Shown here piece by piece: positions 31,641 through 43,670 of a stretch of 64,000 bases of DNA. Under the pieces are notes generated by a model. It ran no database searches, was not told the DNA's origin, and was given only the letters and a program-made list of their open reading frames with translations. A program made the position numbers and the translations under genes. The stretch lies in the NCBI RefSeq assembly GCF_018143015.1, contig NC_054752.1:5257216-5321215 (forward strand), read 5' to 3'. How positions within the stretch are numbered: position 1 is the first letter of the stretch; the number at the start of each line of letters is the position of its first letter. Origin of the DNA: Lytechinus variegatus. Taxonomy: Eukaryota; Echinodermata; Echinoidea; Temnopleuroida; Toxopneustidae.

Positions 31641-33215
31641 GGGGGGTGTACCAGCTAAAATTTGCCAACTAAATTTGGTGTGACAGCGCCAACGTGAGCA
31701 CAGGGGGAGTCTGATGGGTATGTGCCCCCCCCCCCTACAATAATAACATGTAAAAAGAGTGAATTTTTAGAATTGACTTAGTGGCATTTGGTGAATACTT
31801 TAAGGTAAATTATACAAAGATAAACAAAGATATTTGCACTGTAAAAATAAACATTTTGGATCAAAATAGAAAGGCTATAGTGTGCCGTAGTTGCTAACTC
31901 GCAGTATAATGATTTACCCTAATGTGGCTACCGTGGGTCACGCCATGGGGGGGGGGCACTGGCAAAAATGTTGAGTCACTCGGTGAGCGCGCAAAGCGTG
32001 CTTAATTGCCACGTATAGACCTATTGACCTTACAGAGACATTTTAAGGACTGTGCCACTAAACGAATATGTAATGTACCCCCACTGAGGAAATGATGCGA
32101 GCGCGAAGCGCGAGCTGAAAATTTTTTATATTTAGACCTAAAAAGGGACATAATAGCAATTCTTAAAAAAATAAAAATACTTATCTTTCTCGCTAAACGA
32201 ACAATGCAAGTGCGAAGTGCGAGATGAAATTTTTGTATTTATTGACCCCAAACAGAGAAAGCTTAAAGACCATTTTTAGGAATCAAATGAAAGAATACTA
32301 ATCTCACCATACTCATCTAATTTGAGTGCCGAGTGCTTGCTGATTTTGTCATTAAACATCAAACACTTTTTGTAGTCATTGTAATCATGATTAAAATACG
32401 CATCTGACTAACGAGATATTGCGAGCACGAAGTGCGAGCTGAAAATTTAGGTAATTCAGACCTGAAGAGAAGCATTTTAAGTCTTTTTTGTAGGAATTTA
32501 CGAAGATCTTATCTATTTCGATAACAAAATGATGCGAGCGCCAAATACGAGCTGAAAATTATGTATATATTGACCCTAAACAGGGACATTTTCAGGACTA
32601 TTTCTTTTTTTTTAGAATCCATTAAAAGTATACATATCTCACCATAGTCATCTAATGAATGCGAGTGCTAAGCGATTGCTGATTTTGTTAGAATCACATC
32701 CAAACACATGAAGAGTTTTTGTAGTCATAGTCATAGTATCCAAGTCCTTTGGAAGTGCATATAGAGACATTATTCATAATTGTGATATGCGCTATACAAG
32801 TACTGTTTTTTATTATTATTATTATTACTAATCTCAGTTTGGAGAAGCTATCATGATTATCATACGCATCTCACTAGCGCAAAGTGCGAGCTGAAGATAT
32901 AAGAAATTCAGATCTGAAGAGGGGCATTCTTAGGCTTGTTTGCGGGAATCTACTAAGACTATACGTTTTTCACTAATCAAATGATGCGAGCGCGAAGCGC
33001 GAGCTGAAAATTTTTGATATTTAGATTAGAAAAAGAGACATTTTAAGGCTGATTTTAGGAATTCATGAAGTTATAGGGTTAGGGTCAAATTATGAAAAAA
33101 ATAATGTAATATAACATAACATAATATAACATTATAATGTACAATAATTTCTTCTTTCCCACTACGTTTCTTTCTTCTCCCTCTTTTTCTCCGTTTTTTT
33201 TTTTTTTTTTGGGGG
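31641..33215. repeat. Degenerate array of GCGCGAAGCGCGAGC words
   Basis: Variants of ATGATGCGAGCGCGAAGCGCG, each followed by AGCTGAAAATTTT, occur near 32,093, 32,201, 32,412, 32,525, 32,868 and 32,977, with a second variant (GAGTGCCGAGTGCTTGCTGA; GCGAGTGCTAAGCGATTGC) at 32,323 and 32,658. Spacing is about 110-120 bp, in a higher-order pattern. The left end GTGGCTACCGTGGGTCACGC (31,925) matches 21,014, suggesting internal repeats of a DNA transposon. Poly-T then poly-G closes it at 33,190-33,213. Confidence 0.7.
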
Positions 33216-33710
33216 GGGGGGGGACCAGCCGATGGGGAGAGAAGTAGACAAGTCTACAAGTTGTAGACTTGTCTTCATGAATTTGCCAACTGCAGAGTTA
33301 CTAGATTTTTAAGTCTTGTGTTCGGTTCTTTTCAGATCTGAAACGGGGCAGTATTTGTACATCACTTTGCTGACTGGTAGTTTGCAAAGTGTTCTGTCAC
33401 TTTAATAGGCCCCCTTTATAATTTGCCAACTATACTTTGGCTTTGATTATTCAAATGAAACCTTGAAAATTCATCCCATCCCATATTTCTTTAACTAGTC
33501 TTGCCTCTAATTTTACAAAACTAATGTGTTCGTTAAATCGTCAATAATTGTGGTATAATTTGCAAACTTACAAGCTTGTTTATATTGGGCGAGGACCGGG
33601 GGCTTACTTTGTGTGTTATTATAGCTCCATCTGATTTTGTCCTTTGTATTTGGCTGACTAGCAGGGCTCTAAGCCTGGCTACATGGACTTGGCCATGGAC
33701 TTGCCAACTG
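33216..33710. repeat. Segment with recurring TTGCCAACTG words
   Basis: TTTGCCAACTG or close variants appear near 33,282, 33,365, 33,421, 33,650 and 33,699, continuing at 33,897 and 33,916. A short hairpin ACAAGTCTACAAGTTGTAGACTTGT lies at 33,249-33,273 (arms of 11 bases). No gene. Confidence 0.5.
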
Positions 33711-34350
33711 GTTGTCTTTATTCTATAAGTCGCAACCTTCTTCGAAGTTAGTATCCCTATTTTTCTTTCCTTTTTCTTTCTTTCTTTCTTTCATTTTTTC
33801 TTTCTTTCTTTTTTTTTCTTTCTTTCTTTCTTTTTCTCCCCTCTCTCCTTTCTCTTCCTTTCTTTCCCTCTTTCTTTTTCTCCCCTTTCCTCAATTTTGC
33901 CGACTGGTACATGATTTTGCCGACTGCGATGAATGTTGGGGGGGGAGGGGGGGGTGTCACACCCCCCATACCCCCTCTAGCTACGGCCCTGCTTGTCCCT
34001 ATTCTCTCACTATCCCCACTCCTCCTCTCTTTCTATCTATCTGTCTGGTGTTCCTTCTCTGTCTCTCAATGTTCATTTGCCGTCTCTCCTCTCCCTATTT
34101 TTTTCTTTCTGTCTCGTTCCTTGAATAATTTTCGTCCGATTCTCCATCTCTTTCTCTCTGTCTCCCCTTCACTCTCCCCTCTATTTTGTTTCCTGTGTCT
34201 CTATTTCTGTATCTCCCTCTCGTCCCCTCCTGCCCTGTTTCCTTCCTTTCCTGTCTCTTTAACTGCAATGTGTCTTTGTTTCCCTGTCTCTCTACCCCCC
34301 CTCTCTTTACCTCTCTCTGCAAGTCTCTCTTTTGCTGATTCTTATTAGTC
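33711..34350. repeat. C/T-rich tract, unit 3
   Basis: TTTC and CT repeats equivalent to the other units' tracts, interrupted at 33,937-33,993 by G/C runs ending CTAGCTACGGCCCTG, whose complement CAGGGCCGTAGCTAG resembles a hAT-type terminus. It is followed by the unit marker TTATTAGTCACATATTAAC. Open frames are low-complexity. Confidence 0.7.
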
Positions 34351-34474
34351 ACATATTAACTCCTGAAATAATTAGTCTTACAGGATTCCTTGAGGAGCGA
34401 TGAAATTTATTAAAGCGGAAACCCAAGCATAGCAATGATAGACACCCAATTTTATTTTATCAATTGTTGTTTAA

Positions 34475-34782
34475 AGCCCAAGCCCACCCAAAATAATAAT
34501 TTGAATCAATATAGAAAAGTCAAGCAAGCATAACGCTTACAAATTTTATAAAAATCTGATTGAAATTTAAAAAAAAGGTACGACATGCTTACAGTTTCTC
34601 AGTTTTTACCGAAAACAGTCATATACTTACATGTAAATAATAACAAACGAGAGAGTCGATGATATCCCTCACCCACTTTTTCTCTTTTATTATTTATATT
34701 TGACCAGCTTGAACGAAATTGACTTGTTCGCTTTTTCTCATTTTACGTAAATCTACTTTATTTGTTGGGGTGGACTTTTCCT
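34475..34782. mobile_element. TTAA-flanked MITE, unit 3 copy
   Basis: Starts AGCCCAAGCCCA and ends GGTGGACTTTTCCT, with TTAA at 34,471-34,474 and 34,783-34,786. Same position in the unit as the copies at 8,544, 50,843 and 62,991. Confidence 0.7.
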
Positions 34783-35331
34783 TTAACATGTTTAAGCAGA
34801 TTTAGATATTATCTAATATAAAGTATATGAAAAAGATACATTCAAAACAGCCAAAAAAGAAAGAACACCGGATAATACGTTCAAAAGACGTATTTTCCAA
34901 CTTTCACTAATATTCTAACTTTATTTAGAAAATCTTTTGAAAGCAGATTAAAAAGATGTAAAAGTTAAGTAGTGTGAAGCATAATGCTAATGATCAGTAA
35001 ATCGGTTACCTCCCGGTTAATAGTAAAGATAATGTGTGAAAATAATAATTAAAAAGGGGTTTGGATTGTGTTTGAAAAAATATATTCCAATTATAGCTAA
35101 CATCCAAAATTACTTTAAAAATCTCCTTTGGTAATACAAATATACAGGTTTGTATTGAAATGATTTAGTGTAATGTATATGCAAATATTTTGCTAACTCA
35201 TGGTTAATAGTAAAATATAATTCATAAAAACAATAGACGGTCTCAGAAAGCGTTTACAACCCCTTTTGCAGACTATAGCGCTAACATCCTATTTTCATTT
35301 TATACTCCTAAGTATTAATACAAAGTCATTT

Positions 35332-35517
35332 CAGGGGCCGTTTCATAAAGCTGTTCGTATGTATGGTAAGTTAAGAGTGACTCTAAGAACGACTGGTGAA
35401 CCTTTCTTACGCGCTAGACCATCGCCAATGGTGCATAACATTTACCAAAAGAAAGGATCACCAGTCGTTCTTAAAGTCGCTCTTAACTTACGAACATGTT
35501 TATGAAACACCCACCTG
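35332..35517. mobile_element. Harbinger-like MITE, unit 3 copy (186 bp)
   Basis: Left arm CAGGGGCCGTTTCATAAAGC and right arm TATGAAACACCCACCTG, with inner arms around AGTTAAGAGTGACT and AGTCGCTCTTAACTT. The right flank is TTA; the left has mutated to TTT. Units 4 and 5 carry it with TTA on both sides, and unit 1 has an empty single TTA at 9,364. Confidence 0.8.
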
Positions 35518-35520
35518 TTA

Positions 35521-38187
35521 GTACGAAACATGAAACGAATTAAATCGATTACAAACCAAACTTATCAGGACCTCTATGTGATTACATGTAGGATCATCAT
35601 AGTCACAGTATAAAAATACTCCATCATTTTCTTACTGTTTATACATATTTGAAAATTGAAATTTCGTACATAATGTTTCATACTGTCATGTTTTGGCGAT
35701 CCAGCCATACAGGTTTTTTCATAACCTCATGGAAAGCCACGGAATAGATTTTGTATCTACTCACATTTGATGTTTCTTTGTATTCTTATTTTATTTGCGA
35801 TTTAAAGATTGAATTGAATTGAATGTATTATAAAAACAAAATATTCTTGTCAAATGAATGAAGTTTATAAATTTGAATTATATGTTCAGTTAGACAAGAT
35901 AAAGAGTCTGAGGCGGTATTTAGAAAACAAAAACCATATTTATAGCAGATACACCAATTGCGGCAGAATAATCTCCTTCAAGCAAATGCATCTACAATAT
36001 AGGCCCTGTGTTTCAAAAAATTATACCAGCAATCAATAAAAATATTTTAGACGATAGCAGAATCACCTTTTAAATGCACTAAGTGAGAGGAAATAGAAGT
36101 ATAAGTAAAGCATTATCCTTGTAAATAAACAAATAATACAAAGCTCTAAAAATGTTTCCATAGTGTTTTTTTACAGTAGATTTAGATATTCAAATGATTT
36201 AGTTGTAGTCCAAATGATCTTTCTTCTATAATTTTGGTTAATATTAAAATATGATACATGAAATCATCAAAAGATGATTTGATTAACCGTTTAAAAAACA
36301 ACAACTATCGCACACATCCCACATTCCCAATTAAGTTTTGATTATCTTTCCCAATCAAGTTCATTTACGTTATTCAGATGAAAAGATGTCGTCAAGCAAT
36401 TTTGAATGAACAAAGAATTGATAAAAAATAATTTGTTTAAGCGTGGAAAACGATACAAATCTAACCGATTTCAGTTCTTTATAGGTGATCATAATAATGC
36501 GCCTGCGAATATATGATTTTCTTCATCATTCATACGTAATTGAACATAAATTTCCAGCAACACAGTCACTGCCCGATATAGTATTGAAATAAACGTATTT
36601 ACATCAGCCTACCACAAACATCTAACTGATCATGTTTATTAAAGCGAATGAATCAATCTTTATGTATCTGGATGTTTTGATATAAAAACCGACCTGCAAT
36701 CAGCGACAATTTTCTGTTCAACTCTTGCAGATATTCATTTAATTCTTAAGAAGAAATAATGTAGTCAAAATACTCTCGATTACACAAAGCATTATCAAAA
36801 CCATTTCCGTTCGGATGAAAATTTAAAAAATCCAACAAATTGCAGTTATCGTCTTATTGCACCTGCAACTAAATCGTAATTGAACATAAATTTAATAAAC
36901 ATTCCAGCAAGCAAAACAGTCATTGATGCAGGCCTACTTGTATGGAACACGTCAAACAAATATTATAAATATGCAGCTGTTCATTAAAAGCAATTTACTC
37001 TTTATACACATGGACATCCAAATTAAAATTTAAATATCCTGTTTGAATTTTGCAGAAGCACATATTCATATAGTAATTAGATCAAAAAGCATTAAGCAAA
37101 ACATTTTCCTGTAATGAACCCCCCAAAAAACAAAAACAAACATAGGTACAATGTATACGTGACCAAAATGTAATAAATCACCATCAAATGCGCATTCTGT
37201 TAACAACAGACCCCGTTTAGTAAATGTACACTATACTGGTATATTTTAATTACCAATTACCAATTGTGAAGTTATACACTACTGCTTATATGTTATGTAC
37301 AATGTAGGCCCCCTATTTTTGTGCAAGACACAAAGTGTAATTTACCAAAATGTATCGTAATCATTGTAACAGCCCCCTCTCTCGGTAAATCCAGGTGATT
37401 ATAATCATGTCATGATCGAGATCATTCCAGGGGCTGTTTCGTATGTAGCCACATCAAAACAATTCGTTGGTTTATGTTGATCTGATGTTGGAAGTGAAAA
37501 TATACAAACAAGCAAGCAATGCTTAGATGTAATGCGCATCGAGGTATAGCGAACGTGACCACGCAATCCTCTCTAAAATCGCAACATTATTATGAGAACA
37601 ATATTATAATTTAATATAACGCGTTGAAAGGAATCAAATGTACAATTTCAATCTATAAATGGGTATAGCGTTTCATGGAATGTAATTTTCATTACTGAAT
37701 CAAGATATTACTGAACAATTATTTAGAGTAACAAATACTGTTTCATTAGCAGGATAAGACCGTGGCAGCTATAAAACACGCGATGGACTATTAAAAGGAT
37801 ATGTTTTTAACCGGCATGATGGTATAAATGAGGAATATTTTAACTGTTCAGTTTTACATATGGAACTGAACTCAAATGAAATATGCACGGGTACAGTAAT
37901 AAAGAGCTGCTATGCAGACATAATAAATATTAATGTTTACTCACGCCAACAAAGCGACGGCGTAGTCTGGTATATGATATTCTGAGACAACGTGCACAAT
38001 AAAAGAGCATGATCCTGACATGTTTTCAATATGAATATGAAGCTTACCCATAAAGAAACCATGAATTACAATGAATCATGCATTTTCATTTGGTTTTTTT
38101 TCTTTTCAGTTTGAAAGCATATAATGGTAAGATGTAGCAACATTCAAAATATCATTTGTTTGCTCGGTATTATTATCTGTCATGGAT
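35521..38187. other. 3' flank of TRIM-like gene C
   Basis: AT-rich. 36,250-37,580 is almost identical to 10,090-11,350. GCCCCCTCTCTCGGTAAATC (37,371) and related words are shared with A. No gene supported. Confidence 0.65.
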
Positions 38188-40027
38188 CTAGAGGATGAAT
38201 CGCTTTTTGAATATGAGAACATTATCTCCATCAGATGCAATCATATTCCCTGATGACGTCATCATCATTCGAGATATGACAAGGTGATTGAATCTATTAT
38301 TTCTATCCAGTCTAGTTGATAAAGGGAATGATGCTACTCTTCTCTTCTTCATATCACCCTCACCCATCACCATCAAACACGTCTTGTACTCATCATCTAA
38401 TGTCACGACGTAGAGGTCGTCTGTCATACAATCAACACACACATTCAAGATGACATCACTGTGGGGGATTTCCCTATGATCACCCTCTCTGTCAATGATG
38501 AGTGCTCTGCGATCTCTTTTAAAGGGTTGAGCGATGATGTGACCTGATGACAGCACATCGTACATTACTATCTTCTCTTTACACGTGATGGTATTGATAA
38601 TCTCATCATTAGCTGGGTTGATGACGTATATCACAGACTGACCATTTTCAGCAGCGATGATCATCCCATCCTGATCGATTGCAACGCGCACCCATGCATA
38701 ATTATTACGCGTCGTGTTTCTTGGTATTGTGACGTCATTGATGTGATTCCACTGTCTGTCGTATACACTGATGCACCCAGGTAGACTGTCTCCTGTACAA
38801 CCTTTGATGCATCTACCACATACTATCTTGTCATCATTCAGCGCTGCACATGAGATTATCCATGATGTATCACTACCGTTGATCACTCTCTGTGTGCTTT
38901 TACTGTTCAAATCTAACATGTAGGTATGTGTTCCACCAATAATAAAATCTGTGATCATCACCTTATCTTCATCTATACATCCAGCAATACGCGGGAATGT
39001 GATTTTATCTGTGACGTTGATTGTATCAATGAGCTTCCACTCTCCATCATACCCATCAATTCTTCCATCATACTTCTCTCTCCCAACACCCTTCACAAAC
39101 CTCACACCCAATACAACGCGATTTATTTCTTTCACATCACCCTCATTCAGTTGCTTCTTTAGTTCCTCACTCACTGATGCATGCACACGATGTCCATCTA
39201 TGACAATATTTTTATCGTCTTCAAGAATTCTGTCCAGTGTCTCTTTTGCTTTCTCTGCTGATTTGATGTCGTCTTGCCATGATTTCTCAAGCTCTCCAAT
39301 CTTTCTCTCGATCATTTGAGCGATGTTCTGAATGTCTCCATGAAGAATGCGTTGTTTATCAATTATCGGCTTTCGTCTTTTCTCTGCAATCGAACGATTT
39401 TCTTCATGCCGCTTCCCCCTCTTCTCATTGTTCTTTTCAATGTTATCTTCGAGCTTTCGAATCTCCTCCTGGAGCTTTCGAATCTCATCTTGAAAATCTT
39501 CATTTTCCCCATCAATCTCGCTATTGATTTTATCAGCATCTTCCTTTTCCCTGGCTCTGTCTCTTTCGATTGCGTTTTCGATTTCGGAATCAACATCATT
39601 CTGAATATTTTGTAGATGTTCATCTTTGGCTTGTCTGGTCTTATGAATCTCATTCCCATAGATGCGACATAACTCTGATCTATCAATCGCCCCTATTCTT
39701 TAGGATGCTGAGATCTTCTCTATTTTTCTTCAGTGCGATCATAATATCCTCTTGAACGCACTGTTCTCGGCGATGATCTGTCAATGCACATGAATAACAT
39801 AATGCTACGTTATGTGTTCTGCAGTACAAGTCCATGATTTTCTCGTGTTTTTCACAGAAGAGATTAGGTGCACCTCTTCGTACAATTCCGATGCATTCTT
39901 TTTTCAAGGCGCAGTCATGACAGAGCTTCTTCTTTTCCTTCACGTAGAACGTGACGTCAGTAATCGATTCACAGTCGGCTTCTTCACAAACAGCGCCCTT
40001 TTCTACTGAGCTGAACTTAGACGCCAT
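38188..40027 (-). pseudogene. TRIM-like protein, copy C (one frameshift)
   Basis: Starts MASKFSS at 40,027 (an in-frame ATG also sits three codons upstream). Both zinc modules are intact: C14/C19/C36/C39/C45 and B-box 2 from FCEKH to DHRREQC. Around residue 112, in a CCCC run at 39,690-39,693, one extra base relative to A shifts the frame, and the first frame stops at 39,683. The coiled coil, linker and propeller are then open in the second frame from about 39,698 to the stop at 38,188. The coiled coil has an extra near-repeat (RKLQEEIRKLED) absent from A and B but shared with D. The propeller differs from A mostly in short loop patches (DFIIGG, NNYAW, QPFKR). As the only defect is in a short homopolymer, a sequencing error or a very recent mutation is plausible. 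Confidence 0.82.
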
Positions 40028-40060
40028 AGTGATCAATGTTTTACCTACAGAAGGGATAAG
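40028..40060 (-). other. Gene C splice acceptor (AG at 40,045)
   Basis: The minus strand reads TTTTCCTTATCCCTTCTGTAG, then GTAAAACATTGATCACT before the ATG: a good acceptor 18 bases upstream. No donor like those of A, B and D is visible in the next 2 kb, so the first exon of C is lost, different or farther away. Confidence 0.55.
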
Positions 40061-40856
40061 GAAAAGGATAAGCTAAACTGGAAAACAAAAACTGTGTTTC
40101 ATGAAAAAAAATATAAAGAGCGTATAAGCAAAAACGGTAAAAGGAAAGAAAATGAATTAAGAAGGGAATGATAACGTGTCTTATTTCCTCGTTATTGATT
40201 ACTCTCCGCCCCTCCCTATTTTACATTCTGCAGATAAAACTGTATATTCAGATTTGATTAGATTGATTTATTTCCTTTTCACAATTGTTCATAATATGAT
40301 AAACATAACATAACAAGGTTGGAAATGCTACAAGCAAAAATATAATATGTATTATTATAGAATTAATGAACACAATTCATTAAATAAAGATATCTCAAAT
40401 GACATTTGTATTAAAAGTAAGACGGAGGGACTTGCTGAAAAATGGAAAGCTTGTATAAGAGGCAAGCACCTTACTTCAATTAAAAATTTATTTCAATCAG
40501 TCAATCGATCATAAAAATACAGGTATATACAAATTAGATACAAACATGGGATTGGCAGCCCCTATAAATTTTCATTAAAAAACTGTGGGTGGGGCAACAC
40601 CAGGTACAATTAAATACAAATTAATATAATACATACATAAAGAGTGAACAAGAAATAACATTGAAATACAATATACAAAAAAAGAAAGAAATAAACGAAA
40701 CAATGGGCTAATATAGGGGAAATAAACAAACAAGTAAACTAGAAGTAATAATTATAAATCAAAATGACCTACAGTGTGCTATTGGCAGGAGTTTTATACT
40801 GAGCGGAAAATTCAACTTTTAAGAGTTTTTTAAAGTCATGCAAAGTTTTACTTTGT
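40061..40856. other. Intergenic upstream of gene C
   Basis: AT-rich, unlike the upstream blocks of B and D. I see no exon, RNA gene or terminal repeat. Confidence 0.45.
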
Positions 40857-40860
40857 TTAA

Positions 40861-41443
40861 AGGGGAATGAAACCTTTAAAATAAGTAGGCTTGTGTCGAA
40901 ACAGAAAAATGAAAGAATAAGAACAAAGAAAGTTTGAGAAAAATCGGACAAATAATGAGATAGTTATGAACATTTGAGTATTGCATTCATTAACGCTATG
41001 GAGATCCTCCCATTGGCAATGTGACAAGGATGTGTAATGTCACATGTGATCAACTTTCCCTTTGATGGACTATAAAATACCCTCAAAATGTCTCTTCCTG
41101 CTTTTTCTATGGTGATACAAACTCTTTATCCATGATGTATTCTTTAAAAATATGTATTACACGCCCTTCTATATAGAAAGAACACATGAGCAACTGATAT
41201 ATGTGATAAAAGGGGCAATTTAAGGGAAATATATACTAAAGTAATGGGGAGAGTTGTTCACGAATGATATCACACATCTTTGTCGCATTGCCAATTTGAG
41301 GATCTCCATAGCATAAGTGATCGCAATATTCAAATGCGCATAACTTTCTCATTATTATTTTATTTCTCAAACTTTCGTTGATCTGTTTCTTTGATTTTTC
41401 TGTTTTCACACAAGCTGTCTTGTTCCAAAAGTTTCATTCTCCT
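40861..41443. mobile_element. TTAA-type foldback MITE, copy 2 (583 bp)
   Basis: Perfect TTAA at 40,857-40,860 and 41,444-41,447. Ends AGGGGAATGAAACC and GTTTCATTCTCCT. Long arms share AAAAATCGGACAAATAATGAG and GCATTGCCAATTTG-type words with copy 1 at 22,566-23,147. No coding sequence. Confidence 0.88.
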
Positions 41444-41447
41444 TTAA

Positions 41448-42099
41448 TATCACTATTCAAATGATTCCACAGCTTAATAATTCCTCTACAACGTAAAGAA
41501 TTTTGGGTGATTTCAGTTTTTGGAAGATATTGGTGAAGATCTGCTGAATGACGCATAAAGTATGAATGGAAAGAGGCATTTGTGTTGAAGAGATTTCTCA
41601 GTGCATTACAAAATTTACAACAAATAAATATTGGGTCTTAATGATAATTTTGTTTAAAAATAAATACAAAAAAATGTCGTGCACTTGAGAAAAACGTAAC
41701 TGATGGATCGTGTGAGAAAATATTACTTTTACGATATTATAAGAGAGGTGAAGGTGAGACAGGAGGGACAGAGGAGTGCAGTACACTAAGTGGAAAGAAA
41801 GAAGAAAGAAGGCGGGTAGCAGGAGCATATTGGCTAATTGCAATTTTAAGAAGAAAAAATAATCAAACAAATAATATACATGACTATGTATATGAATGTA
41901 ACGTCTTCTTCCTTTCGGATGTGCGAGATCTTGCAGTACTTTTAAGAGGGGGAGAGGTGTGTGTGCGTGAGAGAGAGAGGTGGGTGTAATACCTACATTG
42001 CCATCACTACATTCTATTTAGTTGTTTCGGATATTTTGGATAATTATTTTGATATTTTTCATATCGATAAAACTTGCACCGAAATATAGTTTCATTACA
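41448..42099. other. Intergenic, nothing recognised
   Basis: AT-rich spacer with a short GA repeat at 41,968-41,980. The 90-codon open frame at 41,598-41,870 lacks support. Confidence 0.45.
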
Positions 42100-42237
42100 G
42101 TATAACAGTCGAGTTTATTAGCACGGTAGTATATGCCCATGTTCATGATGTTCACTTGAAAAGCTTTGTAGATGGAGTTGCATCAACATGTTTCAAGATC
42201 TGCCTAATACACATCATCAGCTCAGACCATGACACCA

Positions 42238-42393
42238 GGGCCTATTGCATAAAACTTTTAACCTGAGAAAAATCTGGTAAAAACTGAAAACTAAGGTTAG
42301 TCTGATTTCTGCCATTGAGTTTAACACAGGCCAAAAACTCCGGTAAAAACAACCTGAGTTTTCTCTGGTAAAAAGTTTTATGCAACGGGCCCC
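42238..42393. mobile_element. Short MITE with empty paralogous site
   Basis: Ends GGGCCTATTGCATAAAAC and GTTTTATGCAACGGGCCC are an inverted pair. Copy 1 of the block reads straight through (TTACACCAGCTTCTTCG, near 223-239), giving the empty site. Flanking duplication is at most 2-3 bp (CA). Confidence 0.8.
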
Positions 42394-43599
42394 AGCTTCT
42401 TCGTAAGACCCCACATGATTAGCCCTTAACAGTGAATAGACATTCTATTACACAACAACAAGAGTATGTTAGGGTGAGTGAGCTTTCTTTGCAGGAGCAC
42501 CTTCTCTTACTAAACATTAAATTCAAGAATCATTTCATCAAAAGGAATGCTCAAATTATACTTAAGTCTTATCTTTACTACCAGTTATTGACACTGAGAC
42601 ACTCGTCCAAAAACTCTCGCATTCTTTATTTTCTCGTCTGCGCCTCGAAATGGTACATTTCTAGATGGATCGCGATATACAAAGGCACGTTATCGTTATT
42701 ACTGCAATCTCGAATATAATTATTCTAAATGCTAATAACGCATACACTTAAGATTTATTCTTACCCTTTTCTTATGTAAATCCGATCTGAAATTGCGGAT
42801 AGTTGGTTCTTCCAACGCCTGTTGAAATAGCAAAGGCTGACAACACCCCGAGATACTTTCACGATGACATGATCATACCGCTCAACCTTATATTGCACTT
42901 TGACGTCTGTTTAATCTTAATTTGCATACAATTTATTTCGTAATGCACAATCTTATTAACTATCAATGTCAAAGGTGCGCATACTCTTCACGTATAAATA
43001 TAATATATCAAAACTTATAATAAATATTAGTATCGTCGAACATGATTTAGATGCAATAAACAAGCCCTTTGGACATTGTCATAATCTTGGTAGGACATGT
43101 AGGAGGTAAATTAGTGGGCTGAGGGTAGAGTGTGTAAATATTAGAGATAACAATATTCATATATATTTACATGACATAAATGCAATAAACAAGCCCTTTT
43201 GATAGTGTCGTTATCTCAGAAAAGAGAGGTAAATTAGTGGGCTAAGGGTAGAATGTAAAAAAAAAACCGTATAGGGGATGGGGTGGGGTCGTCATGGCAA
43301 TTAAATGGTAGGAGAAAGACGTTCAACAGCCCCCAAGAGCTGATGATATTTTTGAAATTATTTTTTTTCAAGCAATTTGGGTTATAGATGTCCAGCCATT
43401 TATGTTTTAATTACCTTTTTGTCTCCCCCCCTTCTTGTCCAGTCACCTATCTTTAAAAACAATCTTGCTTCTTCCTTTTCCCCTTTTTATTTCCTCCTTC
43501 TTGTCCTGTTTTATTTTCATATCACATAAAGAAATCTTAGAGACGTTGCCCCAAACCCTCTTTCCATGGTTCCTCTTCCTCTTTTTCTCTGGGGGGGGG

Positions 43600-43670
43600 G
43601 TGGTCTAGTGGTTTCCACTCTCGTCTTTCAATTAGAGGGACGTGGGTTCAAACCCAGTCATGACGTATTT
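43600..43670 (+). mobile_element. tRNA-derived SINE head, block copy 2
   Basis: TGGTCTAGTGG then GGTTCAAACCC, the partner of 1,385-1,460. Its B box is closer to consensus than in copy 1. Confidence 0.55.

Noticed and set aside
39363-39686. 107-codon minus-strand frame within gene C
   Set aside because: It is the alternative frame of the coiled-coil region; the equivalent out-of-frame stretch also appears in intact gene A (12,903-13,370).
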